Assembly: GCA_031310005.1 (NCBI GenBank)
Contig: CM062379.1
Span: 3,038,001 to 3,102,000 of the forward strand
Reading direction: 5' to 3'
Source of the DNA: Dactylellina haptotyla
Taxonomy: Eukaryota > Ascomycota > Orbiliomycetes > Orbiliales > Orbiliaceae
Length of the DNA stretch: 64,000 nt
Of this stretch, positions 34,601-46,763 are shown piece by piece (positions within the stretch are counted from its first letter, which is position 1; each line of letters opens with the position of its first letter). Made by a program: the position numbers and the translations under genes. A model generated the notes under the pieces. That model did not search any database. It saw only the letters and a program-made list of their open reading frames with translations, and had not been told where the DNA came from.

Positions 34601-36435
34601 TGTTTTTGGGGTTCCGTGTAAGTATCTCTTGGAAGGAGGCCGTCGCTTCGGTGTGGTGCCGAGGAGCTTGGTAGTGCACTAATGCGGTTGCAAGGAGAAC
34701 ATTTACAGCATCCGAGGTTCTTGAGAAACGAGTATTAGTATAGTTAGACAAAAAACGGCCATCTTAGGAATGGTACTTTTGAAGTTTCAATCCACTGATA
34801 TATGATTGTCTGGCGGCAGCTATAAGTCCCTTCCGGCATGTGTCGACCGCGTTCTCGTACTCGCTGAGGAGAAGGTAGTATTCGCCTAAAATCCGATGAC
34901 CGAGCACTGACGATTTGTCTCTTTCGAGTCCATCCTTTGGTACCTGTTAGAGCCGAACACTTATATCTCCAATGGTAGAGCTTACAATAATGAAGTCGAG
35001 ACGCTCGTCGGGGCCGATTTCCTGGATCAAGGAAACGCCGCCTTCATCTTCCTCCTCTTCCTCCTCTTCGATTGCCGGGAAGGGTGATATTTCGGAATCG
35101 AGGAAAGCTCGGAGAACGGTAGCCAGTCCACTATTAGGGAACAGGTCCACATAGTTCCTTAACGTCGAAACATCGTAGTCTCCTACGTAAATATTAGCAT
35201 TTTGCGACAAGATAACTATATGGGAGTGCTACACACCGATATTGTCGACGTCCTGCCATTCAATCTCGATCTTCCAGGCGAGCTCGTACGGAACCTTCAA
35301 GATGACGATACCTCGAGCCCACTCCAGAACCTTTTCTCGCTGGGCGGGTTTGTCAGCTGCTGCGAGAACTTCGAGGTAGCTGTAGCCCAGTTTGAGCTGT
35401 TTGGCCTCGGTGTCACGTCGGATCTGGTCATCTTTGGTCCAGTTGATGATTTTCGTGTATATATCTTGGAGCTTTACCCAAACTCTCTATCAGCCAACTG
35501 AAAAACTGGTGCAATATAGAACGACAGCCTTACAGGTGACTTCTTCCAGACTTCCTGCTTGACCTGTACTGTCACGCTCCTTTCGGTAGCACCAAGGCGA
35601 GACTTCCGTGACGCGATCTGGCTGTTCATGAACTCTTTCTCCTCGGCTTCGATTATTTCAGCGAGCCTCTGGTAACCGATATCGGGCTGCAATGGTGCTT
35701 GCTGATCTGAGCCTTGCAGGTATTCGTATAGTGGACTCTCCGGGAGGTGTAGCTCCAGGGCTTTTCTTTGCTGTATATTATCATTGCCAATATAAATATC
35801 AACAAATTGTGTCCGTGAAGGATATATTGAGGGCGTCGTACCTGTCCTCGTGTGCCTCTAGCTTCTACGAAGGGCAAGATCTTGCCGGCTATGGTATCAA
35901 ATTTCCACCGGTCATCTCTACGGGTTATCAATGGGATCAGCTACGACCAAATTCACTTAGGACTTCTGGCACAAACTCCTCACTTTTGCATACAGAGCAT
36001 AAGAAGCTCTTTCACAGCATCCAGGTATTCGTCTATCTGCTGGGTCTCCTCGTATAATGTGACGATGCCCTGCCAGGCGGGTATCTCGGAGGGGTTCGAA
36101 TCTATGGCGGCCCGGTAGGCCTTCTCGCCTTCTTTGACTTCATGGAGACGGAACTGCGCGAGTCCGAGGTAGAGATTTCTGCAGGTGTCGAAGAAGAAGA
36201 AGAGTTCAAATCAGAATTCGGTGTTTTCTCGCGGGGAGGGGAGAACGCCCCCCAGTGCGGCGGATAAGGTATATAATTTTTGGGGAATTTGTGTGGCATT
36301 TTTTCCATACGCGGCGTAGTGGGTGGGGTCTGCTTGGAGGATCTTGAGCGCGAGATCGCGGGCGTCCTCATATTTCTCCTGGTCGATTGCAGCCCTGGCT
36401 GCTTTCAGCGCTGCTTTTGACGCTGCCTTGGACAT
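31659..36435 (-). CDS. ski3: Ski3 superkiller protein, TPR scaffold of the Ski complex
   Basis: About eleven exons; the first (36311-36435) encodes MSKAASKAALKAARAAIDQEKYEDARDLALKILQADP, the TPR-like N-terminus of Ski3. The second begins at 36178 (NLYLGLAQFRLHE). The body is a long array of tetratricopeptide repeats, for example GALIGLGLILEDSGDFARA, SWIGLGEAYSNSGRYIAAM, and TNLGTLYMLHGDYQLANEAF further on. The total is roughly 1,390 residues, matching Ski3/TTC37. It is the cytoplasmic scaffold holding the Ski2 helicase and Ski8 and guiding mRNA to the exosome for 3'-5' decay. Exon joins keep frame where checked. An acidic Glu run follows the ...SEISPFPAIE segment, near 35050. The stop is TAG at 31659-31661. 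Confidence 0.9.
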
Positions 36436-37463
36436 TGCGGCGTGGGGAAGTAGGAGGTATGTGAGGGGAGAATTGGATTAGCGAGTTGAGTTTTCGGGAC
36501 CCGCAAAGGGAAGGAAGCCAAGGGTGAGATCGAGGCGGGGATTGTATTTTTGGCACAGTTTCTTATTAGCCGTCAGTGCAGGCTGGAATGATGACGAAAT
36601 TGTGAGAAGGTTCACGGGTATGGCTCTGTTGGACGCTGAGGTTTCACATATTTGCTGCCATTTATCTGGGGCAGTTGCGGTGTCACGGTGTGTATCCAAT
36701 ACACTGCGGACTATCATCTATTCTACAGCGGATACTCTAACAAAATAATGTAAGTAGTTGACCACTTCACGTATTCGGTCGATTACCAACCCGCCCACCG
36801 CTCCTCACGCGCTCTTGCTGCAGAGAGTATAATCCATCAAGAGGAGCGGATCGGAGGTTCGCGAGGTCGCCCGAAGCGGCAGCGGGGCTCACGTGCGGGC
36901 TGCTTCTGACTAGCGTCCGTTGCAGTTAGCACCCGCCCGATCTGGTTGCCCCGAGCAGCAGCGATGATGTTATGTTTGCTTGCACTTTGCACTTGCACTT
37001 GGTCTGGTTGAGGCGCGCTGGCTGGTGTGAAAGTACCCCTGGCCGCTGCTAAACCGGCTGGCTGGCTGGCCTGGACGGTGATGACCGGCTGCCAACGGGC
37101 TGACGACTCTCCTGGTACTTGTGCCCTGGCAGTGGCAGGCACTCTTTTCGCTGGAGGTATGCAGCGGGTCTGTTATCTCTTGGCTTGGCTCAGTCGTGTC
37201 TGTCTGCTTAATGGACGCCCGTTGCCCGATCGCCCCGTCCACGGCCAGGCAGTCAGTTGGCCCCCCATAAAGTCGCTCCCCCAGCCATCTCCCCCATCCT
37301 TCAACCTCCCTTTCCCTCAACCTCCATCTCTGTCGCCTTCTTCTCCTCCCACTCCCCACAGGCCCAGAAACTTCGTAGAACCAAATACCCTTCTTATACT
37401 TTATTTATTTTATTGAAGAAGAAAGTTATCTGAGATAACTTTTTCGTAAACGCTTCGCCCATC
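36436..37463. promoter_or_regulatory. Divergent promoter region of SKI3 and the vacuolar protease
   Basis: A 1.0-kb head-to-head spacer. The centre (36780-37340) is GC-rich, with a (GGCT)n run at about 37060-37072. The protease-proximal end is pyrimidine-rich (37290-37360) and then AT-rich, typical of a strong fungal promoter and leader. A perfect inverted GATA-like pair lies at 37422-37442. The frames across it are not gene-like. Confidence 0.55.
37422..37442. promoter_or_regulatory. Perfect inverted repeat with opposed GATA motifs in the protease leader
   Basis: AAAGTTATC (37422-37430), a 3-nt spacer, then GATAACTTT (37434-37442). It ends 21 bp before the ATG. Each arm holds a GATAA core, the kind of site bound by AreA/Nit2-type nitrogen regulators. 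The same sequence could also form a small hairpin in the mRNA leader. Which of these, if either, is used is unknown. Confidence 0.45.
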
Positions 37464-39053
<1,590 letters not shown>

Positions 39054-39966
39054 GCGTGTGCGTTCCTTTTCTCTCTCGAACGCAATCCCGCGCATAATAA
39101 TCTTGTACAACAAATTGGAACGTTTCTTTTCAGAATGGCATATACTCGGTCGCTTTGGTGTTACTTGCTTTAACTCTTCTCCTTTCCTCCTCCTTTGGTT
39201 TATTGAGTAATATCATCGCGGGTCCTCCCCCGGTCACGTATATTAATGGAAATGGGAATTCTCTCTCTGGTGTCTCCTGTTGAAACGCATGCATCGAATT
39301 GTCTCTGGGTTTTTTAGTCTTTCCACTTAGTGATACGATATGAAATTTAATGAGATGGGCTTCTATATATATAATTGCAGAATCACCGTAGAGTTCATGG
39401 TTCAGGGGATCTTGATGGATGAGACCTGTTTATTCCCCCGACGCTAATGCACTGTACGTTTCCCCGGAATGTCTTACCATTTGATTCCGGGTTGTGTCGC
39501 ACAGCTATCGAGCAGACCAGAGTTTAACGTAACGTCATGTTATGTCTACGCTTTCGTCTGTCTTCTAGGGTCCTGCAGGTTGAAGGAATCAGGTTGCAGC
39601 TGCAACAAGGGCATATCAAGCCTCTATTGAATAGGGTATCTAGCCTTGTACATCTTATCCTTATGAGTGAATAACGTTGACTGTAGCTATCCAGCCGGTT
39701 ACAACCGTGACCCCTTGCTTCCCAGTTTGACCTGATTGCCATCCTCCTAGATGCTGATGCTTCGGAATCTTCACCGTCTCCTTGACCATCTGCTCGCAAA
39801 ACATTCACCACCCTCAGTAAACAAGCTACCATCTTCCACCAAAGCTCCCTTACACCTATAGTAATAAAACTCGAACAGAGTATTTGAGACCCAACCAGTC
39901 CTTCAAATCGACCAGTTTCCTGACTACCCAATTAACTCCCCTCAAATATCGATACTAATAATAATA
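39054..39966. other. Spacer between the vacuolar protease and the TenA-like gene
   Basis: A 913-bp stretch: the protease 3' UTR (to about 39300) and the TenA-like promoter. It contains C/T-rich patches at 39165-39200 and a minus-strand frame of 135 codons (39524-39931) with no domain; I treat that frame as chance. TAATAATAATA immediately precedes the TenA-like ATG. Confidence 0.5.
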
Positions 39967-40737
39967 ATGGGCACCCCACCACCAAAACTAACAACATACC
40001 TCCTCGCCCTCTCCCCCACCGCCTACACCTCAGCGACAACCCACCCCTTCCTCTCCGCCGCTGCTACTTCCAGCCTCCCCACGCAAAAACTACTACAATG
40101 GCTCCTCCAAGACCGCCACTACGCGCTCTCGTATATATCCTTCATCTCCCTCCTCCTCTCTAAACTCCGCATCCCGACAACCTCAAACAGAACGGATACC
40201 CTCATCTGGCGCATAGCAGATACCCTAATATTCTCGCTGAATAACATTAAAACCGAACTATCCCTTTTCGATAGCGTTCTGCGTGAGGAGTTCTCCTGGC
40301 GGTCTGATGAGGAAGTGGAGGTTCATCCTATCACTCGCGCTTATGGGGATTTATTCGCCGGGTGCGGAGCTGCGAAGGCGAGTGTGCTGGAGGGGATGGT
40401 GGTGCTGTGGGCTACCGAGCGGTGTTATTTTGACGCTTGGGGGTTTGCGAAGCGGTGTATTGTTGATACGGAGGGTAGTGGTGGTGGTGGTCTCGATCGT
40501 GGAGTTGACAATGCTGATGATGTAAAGGAAGAGAAGGGGAAGGATGTGCTGAAGAGGGTGTTTATTCCGAATTGGACGTCGGAGGAGTTTGGGATGTTTG
40601 TGCGTACGTTGGGGACTTTGGTGGATGAGATTGCCGAGGCGGAAGGGGTTGCGGTTGGTGGGGAGGAGTGGAGGCGGTGTGAGGAGGTTTGGAGGCAGGT
40701 ACTTTGGTTAGAGGAGAGATTTTGGCCTACAGACTGA
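39967..40737 (+). CDS. TenA/THI-4 family (haem-oxygenase-like fold) protein
   Basis: An intronless ORF of 256 residues. The pattern is that of fungal TenA-like proteins: an N-terminal helix region with LLQDRHYALSYISFI (the family's LxQDxxY-type motif), a helical middle, a motif CYFDAWGFAK around residue 155, and FIPNWTSEEFGMFVRTLGTLVDE near the C-terminus. TenA proteins include thiaminase II and salvage enzymes that hydrolyse thiamine breakdown products; many fungal members are of unknown activity. A Gly/Asp/Lys-rich insert sits at about 170-195. The adjacent convergent gene encodes a DAL5-family transporter, which fits a vitamin or precursor salvage pair, but this is inference. Confidence 0.78.
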   Translation: MGTPPPKLTTYLLALSPTAYTSATTHPFLSAAATSSLPTQKLLQWLLQDRHYALSYISFISLLLSKLRIPTTSNRTDTLIWRIADTLIFSLNNIKTELSLFDSVLREEFSWRSDEEVEVHPITRAYGDLFAGCGAAKASVLEGMVVLWATERCYFDAWGFAKRCIVDTEGSGGGGLDRGVDNADDVKEEKGKDVLKRVFIPNWTSEEFGMFVRTLGTLVDEIAEAEGVAVGGEEWRRCEEVWRQVLWLEERFWPTD

Positions 40738-40985
40738 CGATGTCGTTTTGTTACTACTCGATTGTTAACATGTTGAAATCGGTTACTAGGAATATCTAGA
40801 AGCCGCTTTTAAGGTGTTGAAGTCGAAAATCCAACAGATCATTATGATTTTATACATGAGTGCCGTCCTCAAAAGGCAGTATTAATAATTTAAATAATAA
40901 ATCAAGTAGCAAGTATTATCGGTTCATATTGAATACAGGCTCAATTCAATTACACCGATAGTCCTTCGTGTTAAAAACAATTCAG

Positions 40986-42951
40986 TTAAATTGTATATCT
41001 AAAATCTGCATGCCCCTCCAATACCTTCTCTCCACGATCTGCCTTCTTATTCGCCCATCTGAAGTATAATATCAACCCAACTGTAACCAGAATCGTCAAC
41101 GCCGCAGCCGCCAAACCGGCGTACAAACCCGGCTTGTAACCAGGAGCATCTTGCGGACGAAATATCAAGGCAGCAATAATACCTCCCAAAGCTATCGAAC
41201 TAACCATGATAGTAGAGGCGAAGGCTCTCTTCCACTGTCCACGGATGTTATTCGCCTGGTAGGTCAAAGTGAGAGGGATGCTAGCGCCTGCACCGAAGAG
41301 AGTGAAGAAGACACCAATGTACCTTGACGCAGTGCTCTTCGTCCATCCGATCATGAGGATTCCGATGATTTCAAGTACACAGTTGACAATTATTATAGGC
41401 CCTCGGATTCTGTATTTATCACCCGACCACCCGCAGAAGAATATGTAACCCGCTTGCACGACATATGGCGGAGCGACCAGGAGCTGTGAAGCGGCAACAG
41501 AAAAGCCCATCCCTGATATCTAATCAGTATCATATCGATAAATAATCACGGGCTGCGGAAAAACTTACCTTCATGAATGATAATTGGTAAGAAGAAAGAT
41601 AGAGCATATGCCACGATGGAAGTGAGCAGCAGGATTAACCCGAAAATATATACTTTTAAATCTTTCCCACCGTTGAAGAAGCGTCCAAATGTGAACTCCT
41701 CGGCCTCAACATCACCGCGATCCGCGTCGACCTTTCGAATAACGTGGTTAATTTGGGCTCGGTTTAGAAACCTCCACTCTTTATGGGCGTTCGGGTCATC
41801 TGGGAAGGGGAGAATGAACATGTATCCGCCAATAGCGACTAGGCATGTCAACAAGCCTTCTACGATAAAGATCCATCTCTACACGAAGAATTGTTAGAAA
41901 CTTTCTAAAGATAGACGTTAAGTTGTAGGTTAGGAGGAAGTACCCAGGATGTGACGCCACCGAGGCCACCCATGTGCATTAAACCATATGCGAGAATACC
42001 CTTCTCGATTATTAGCACGCATTACTTTAAATGTCTAACGAGGCTATAAACAAAGCTTACTGAGAACGCAGTGGCAACTGATCCGATAACATAAAATGAT
42101 GCGAATCTCTTTCCCATTTCATCTGTTTCAATTGTCAGATTAGTATGGACAATTGTGGGACCATAGCACCCTTTTGTCATTCCAGAACTCACATCTCGTA
42201 TACCAAGTACTGAGCAAATAGGCAACTCCCGGCAGATACCCAGCCTAATAACACCTTTTTCAGCCAAATATTCTCGGGATTAATTAGAACTGTAGGATTG
42301 AATAAATTACTACTCGAGCGTACCTCAAACATGCCGAGTAGCAAACGAAGACCCAGAAGATGATGCCACCGATGAACCAAGCCCATTCCGATAACTACAA
42401 CCCCCCAGCATAGTGCGATCGCGGTAAGAAAAATACGTGATCCGAGCTTTCGACAGGCTATTACTGCGGGTGGCTCGAAAAGTACGTAGGTTGTGAAGAA
42501 TACGAGACTCGAAATAGACTATATATTGAAAGGATACCTTAATTAGCATTGACTCTTTTATATCTGAATTTATATCGAGTTTGCTGATGAGAAATACATA
42601 CGTATCCGTTATTCTCTTTATTCATGCCTAACTCCACGTTCATCCTGAAAGGATTATTGTTAGCACCCTAGGAATAAATTTATAGTAAGAGCAGTTCTGA
42701 AATTACCCTGCAACAGCCGCATTTCCCATATTATTTCTATCGATTATCGAGAGGGTGAATATTAGTCCGGTTACAAGAATGAGCCGCTTGTCGATGCTGC
42801 GAGTGATTCGCCTCTCTTCGGCCTCCGTAAATTCGCCATGTTGGATACCTTTGTCGACGATTTCCACTTGTTCCAAATCCCCAACCTTTTCATCGCTAAC
42901 TGTCCCTGGGTTTTCGTTCTTTGGAGCCATTTTGGAATAGCTTGGATGCAC
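40986..42951 (-). CDS. DAL5-family (anion:cation symporter) MFS transporter
   Basis: Eight exons (42707-42951, 42602-42644, 42324-42518, 42193-42244, 42061-42122, 41944-42000, 41569-41878, 40986-41512), 1491 bp, 496 residues. The N-terminal cytoplasmic part is followed by LILVTGLIFTLSIIDRNNMGNAAVAGM, the usual first-helix motif of the allantoate/nicotinate/pantothenate permease group. Later marks are GLRLLLGMFE, STWYTRYEMGKRFASFY, and the C-terminal ADFRYTI ending. About twelve membrane segments are expected in the plasma membrane. Substrates in this family range over nicotinate, allantoate, pantothenate, biotin and thiamine-related compounds, so the cargo cannot be told. An alternative start is the Met at residue 8. 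No frame disruptions were found. Confidence 0.88.
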
Positions 42952-45900
42952 AACCCATGTGTTTGAAGAGGAATTGAGCCGGTCCTGTATCGATAACGGT
43001 GCTTGTTCTTCGGCAGACCGATTAGTAGAGGATCAGCGGGAGCACGAGGAATGATATATTTTCGAACTATATGATAAAAGCCATTATATAGGGGTCTAGA
43101 AGCCCGAGGAATGGGAAATCAGGAAGCCTCAATTGTTTTGATGAAAAGGTTTTAGAACTAATACCAAGCCCAGAGGCATGGCGCCAGGCAATCCATTTTA
43201 ATGCTTTTCCCAGAGAAGGTATCTATATATTCTATCCCATGGAATTTCCCAGCTGTTTTTCGATATCTAACCAATTACAGCATCGTAACGGCTCATCTCT
43301 TTTAAGCTTGCCATTTCGATATCTTGCCGAAGAAAAATAATGTCACACTCGGCTCTGTAATATACACCTGTAAGAGTAGATCCAGTTCAAACAAGAAGGT
43401 AGTGTACACGGGCACATGCGCGCAATTGCGACCATCAGGCAAATCCGCGAAGGACTAGCCCGAAGCAAGCTAGATGGTCACGTGGACGGTCAGTGCCTGC
43501 TGCCGAATTGGCGAACGTTACTAACCGAATCTCGGTTGTTAGATGCGAAAACAGGTAGGCTTATCGACGTGCGATCGACCTTCTTGATATTGGGATGGTT
43601 TGATGAGGCGTTAGCAGTTTTGGTGCTACGGCATTTCAGGACGGGATTTTAGGCGCGGTTGGAAGTATGCAATGTCTCCGACCCCGGGTCTTGGGTTTCC
43701 CGGTTCGTCATTGTGAGACTCGTTTGTGAGCGAGGGAAGGTCACACTAGCGGATCTGGATCTTCCCTTTTTCGACATAACTTGGTGTTGTTTTTTCAATC
43801 AAGATGTAGATGTTCAGAATGTTGCTACAGACGATATTAAAACGGCTCGTTTCTCCACATTAGAGGTCTACAGAGCTAGAGGCATTAAATCTTGCAAGTC
43901 TATAATTTTAATTCTATATATGTTTCTTTTGCAAATAGCAACATTGTGCAGCTCACGAGTAGCAGTGGATGAAGAAGGACACTTAGAGATCGATCCGGAG
44001 TTAGAAGTATAAGTAGCACCTCCTATATTCAGATTTCCAGAGTGAGACACATAGTCCGAGTATCTAGGGGAAAAGTGTGCGACCCATATTTTCGAGTCCA
44101 AATCAGGAGATCGTAGAAAGGATACATAGTTGCAACGCGAGGGACCTGAAAGACAAGGCATAGATATAGGTAGGCTTGAAATATTGTGATTGGTTAGGAG
44201 TTAAATCGACTTTAAGATATCAATGTTCTCGTTGGAAAATTGCCACTAGCACTGTGTTGTGGGTAACTGGCTGCTGTTCTTCGACTTTGATCTTGGCAGC
44301 TGAAAGTGTATTGCACGGTGCGGACTCCGATTGGACAGCGGCGAGAACCTACCTAAAATGATATTGGGGCCGAACCATCTCGCATATCGAATCCAGGTAT
44401 ACAATGTCTACATGCATTGTAAATTATAGATGCCGGTATCAAGAGATTATAAGGGATATTGGGCTTGCCAGACAACAGGCATATACACCAAGTTCAAACT
44501 TTCAAGAGCAACCGAGCAGAGCCATATTCATGAAATAGATTATCAAGGAAACTTACATGCGTTTCTGACAGTCTGCTCGGCAGTAGAAGCGAGAAACAGA
44601 GAAAGGCAGTGCAGAACAATCGATTATGCTGGTCTTGAAACGCTAACGAACTCTTGACCCGTGCCATGCGACAGGACGGCGTGCGCTGCGAATGCTCCCT
44701 CGTGAGTCCCGTCCAAGTGTAAAACCATTTGTCATGGGTTAGAAAGCCGCGGCGAATATGTTCTAAGGACACGGGCGTGTTTCGAGTACTGCTTTGAAAT
44801 GCCTACGCGATATTTATGTAGATGCCTTGGGAGAGTGTGGTGTTTGCAACGTTTGCTTGCCGTGCGAGGAAGGGAATGCCTAGGTGCCAAAATCCAAGCA
44901 TGTGCCTCGGAAGGTCAGTGTGAAACGGAAAGAAAACCGCCAAAGTCGGACGAATATAGCTGTTTTGGTGGAATCTACCGGGTCCCTAGGATTTGGGATT
45001 GCTCTCTGTCTTACAGATACCAACCGACGTGTCTAGAGTCTATTCTAGCCGCCGCTGAGAATGAGCAGGAATGAATGCTCTCACGATTCCTAAACTCGGT
45101 GTTGTTGGTAATCGAGGTGATAAAGCGGCGCAGAAATGGAAGGTTGAATGGAGGTTGACATATTATTATTATTATTTCTTATGAGAGGCTAACATTTCAT
45201 CACTTGCAGAATGACATAAGGCTCTATCCGAAGAGGGCGACGACAATGGGATTATCCGTGAGGGTTGCGACCCGAAGCTTTGGCGAGAGGCCGCAGCCTG
45301 CACCGCCACGGACGGCAGTGGTTTAAGATTGAGTTGGAACACAGGCCTGACTGACGGCTATCGCCCTGGGGACGTAAATGACTCGCCGCCTGTGCCCTCG
45401 CATCGGTCGAAATACTCCTAATTAAAGAAGTCCGTCTGTTGGGTCTGCCGTCCGCCAAGCAGGAGCCAATAAGTTAGAAGCCAGAAGGCGAGAGATCGCA
45501 AGAGCGGCGGCCAGGGGCTAAGCAGGTGCATTGTTCGTGGACCGCAGATGTGACCTTGAAACGCCGCAATTCGCACACAAATAGAATTGCGGGGCCGGAC
45601 GGTGGGTTTTTATTTTATTTTTTGGGACCGCTGTGCCTGAGGCCGTGATCTGATAAACGGGTGCTGTAGATTGGGATATCTTTTGCCTCTGAGCTGAAGA
45701 CATTTCGGCGTGAAACCCCGCAGGATACGGAGGACTGACCGCACTGGCTCCTGCGAACAAGCTTCACTGCACACTTTGCCGGCGATCGTGCTGCGTTATT
45801 GACGACCCCGGTCTTAGGAGGGTCGTACATGCGACCTATAAGCGCCCACCATCTTGCCAGTTCGAGTGGACGTTGGTGAATGGACAGAGTCGACCTTGCC

Positions 45901-46763
45901 TCTGTCTCTCTCCCTCTCCCTCCCTCTATTCATCATCAAGGGATACACTTTGTAAAAAAAAAAAAAAAACACTGCCAGGAACCTAAGCACTTGCGCCCTT
46001 TCCCTCCGCCCGTCAGCCAGCCCGGGGATTCTTCGATCGACTGGACTGGTTCTGGTTGTGCCGTAAAGCTTCCATTCTGCCTTTTCCTTCAGACAGCCCG
46101 TCGTGCACATAGCACTTGTAATATAAGATTTGAGTTTCCAAAATTTCTGCGGTTGGTTTTGGCTGAATTCGACGCTGCGAGTTTTCCTTTGCATATTTGC
46201 CCACAAAAGCCAGTCCTCCTCGACCACGAGCCCGCGGACGACAACGCTCCTGGTCTTATCGCCTGCTAACCCGAGTCGGACTGGTCGGAGCCTGCCTTGA
46301 CGAAAACATCATCAATCCCATATCTGCCCTGAATACCCAACCTCGATGCATCACTCCCTTGAGTAACGGCTGGACGACTCTGGAATTCCTGTGCTCTCGC
46401 TTAACCGGCCATCGTGTGCCAAACCGTGATAGGTGCGGAAGATACCTGTGGGCTTTTCAACGACGGCCTGCGGGGCCGCCTGACAGTCCCTCGCGATACA
46501 ATATTAACCTCGAGTCTCCCGGAAGTCGACACCTTTTCGTTCACGATTCCGCGGGTCTGAGAGATTCGAACATGTCGGTATCCCTTCGGCCAGAACACCA
46601 ATCACGGAAGCTTGCTGACCCGCAGTCGGCAGATTGCATGACCTTATAGAAATAATCCTGCAGGACGGTTCCTCAACACTCCACGCCGCGATTGAAATAC
46701 AACGAGTCGAACGTTGCAACCCCCCGGCTTCCTGTCGACTGACCCTCGACGTCCATCCTCACC
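42952..46763. other. 3.8-kb gene-free stretch before the BCK1-type gene
   Basis: The largest gap in the window. The left part holds the promoter of the DAL5-type transporter. The right part (about 45850-46763) is likely the BCK1 promoter and a long 5' leader: it has a C/T-rich tract at 45898-45935 and an A16 run at about 45954-45969. Between 43200 and 45800 the DNA is of mixed composition with frames of up to about 120 codons, none matching a family. A TTA repeat lies near 45160-45178. I searched by eye for terminal repeats, tRNA shapes and transposase-like motifs and found none. Confidence 0.5.

Noticed and set aside
36085-36110. GGTTCGAATC string resembling a tRNA B box
   Set aside because: It lies inside Ski3 coding exon 2 (Asp-Ser-Asn-Pro), and no A box, acceptor stem or anticodon arm can be drawn around it.
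39840-43060. Possible TPP riboswitch near the TenA-like and transporter genes
   Set aside because: The conserved CTGAGA and ACC...GAACCTGA blocks are not found in either leader or in the first introns on the proper strand.
43416-45074. Small + strand frames (60-117 codons) as possible secreted effectors
   Set aside because: None begins with a convincing signal peptide, and cysteine content is not patterned; there is no splice or promoter support.
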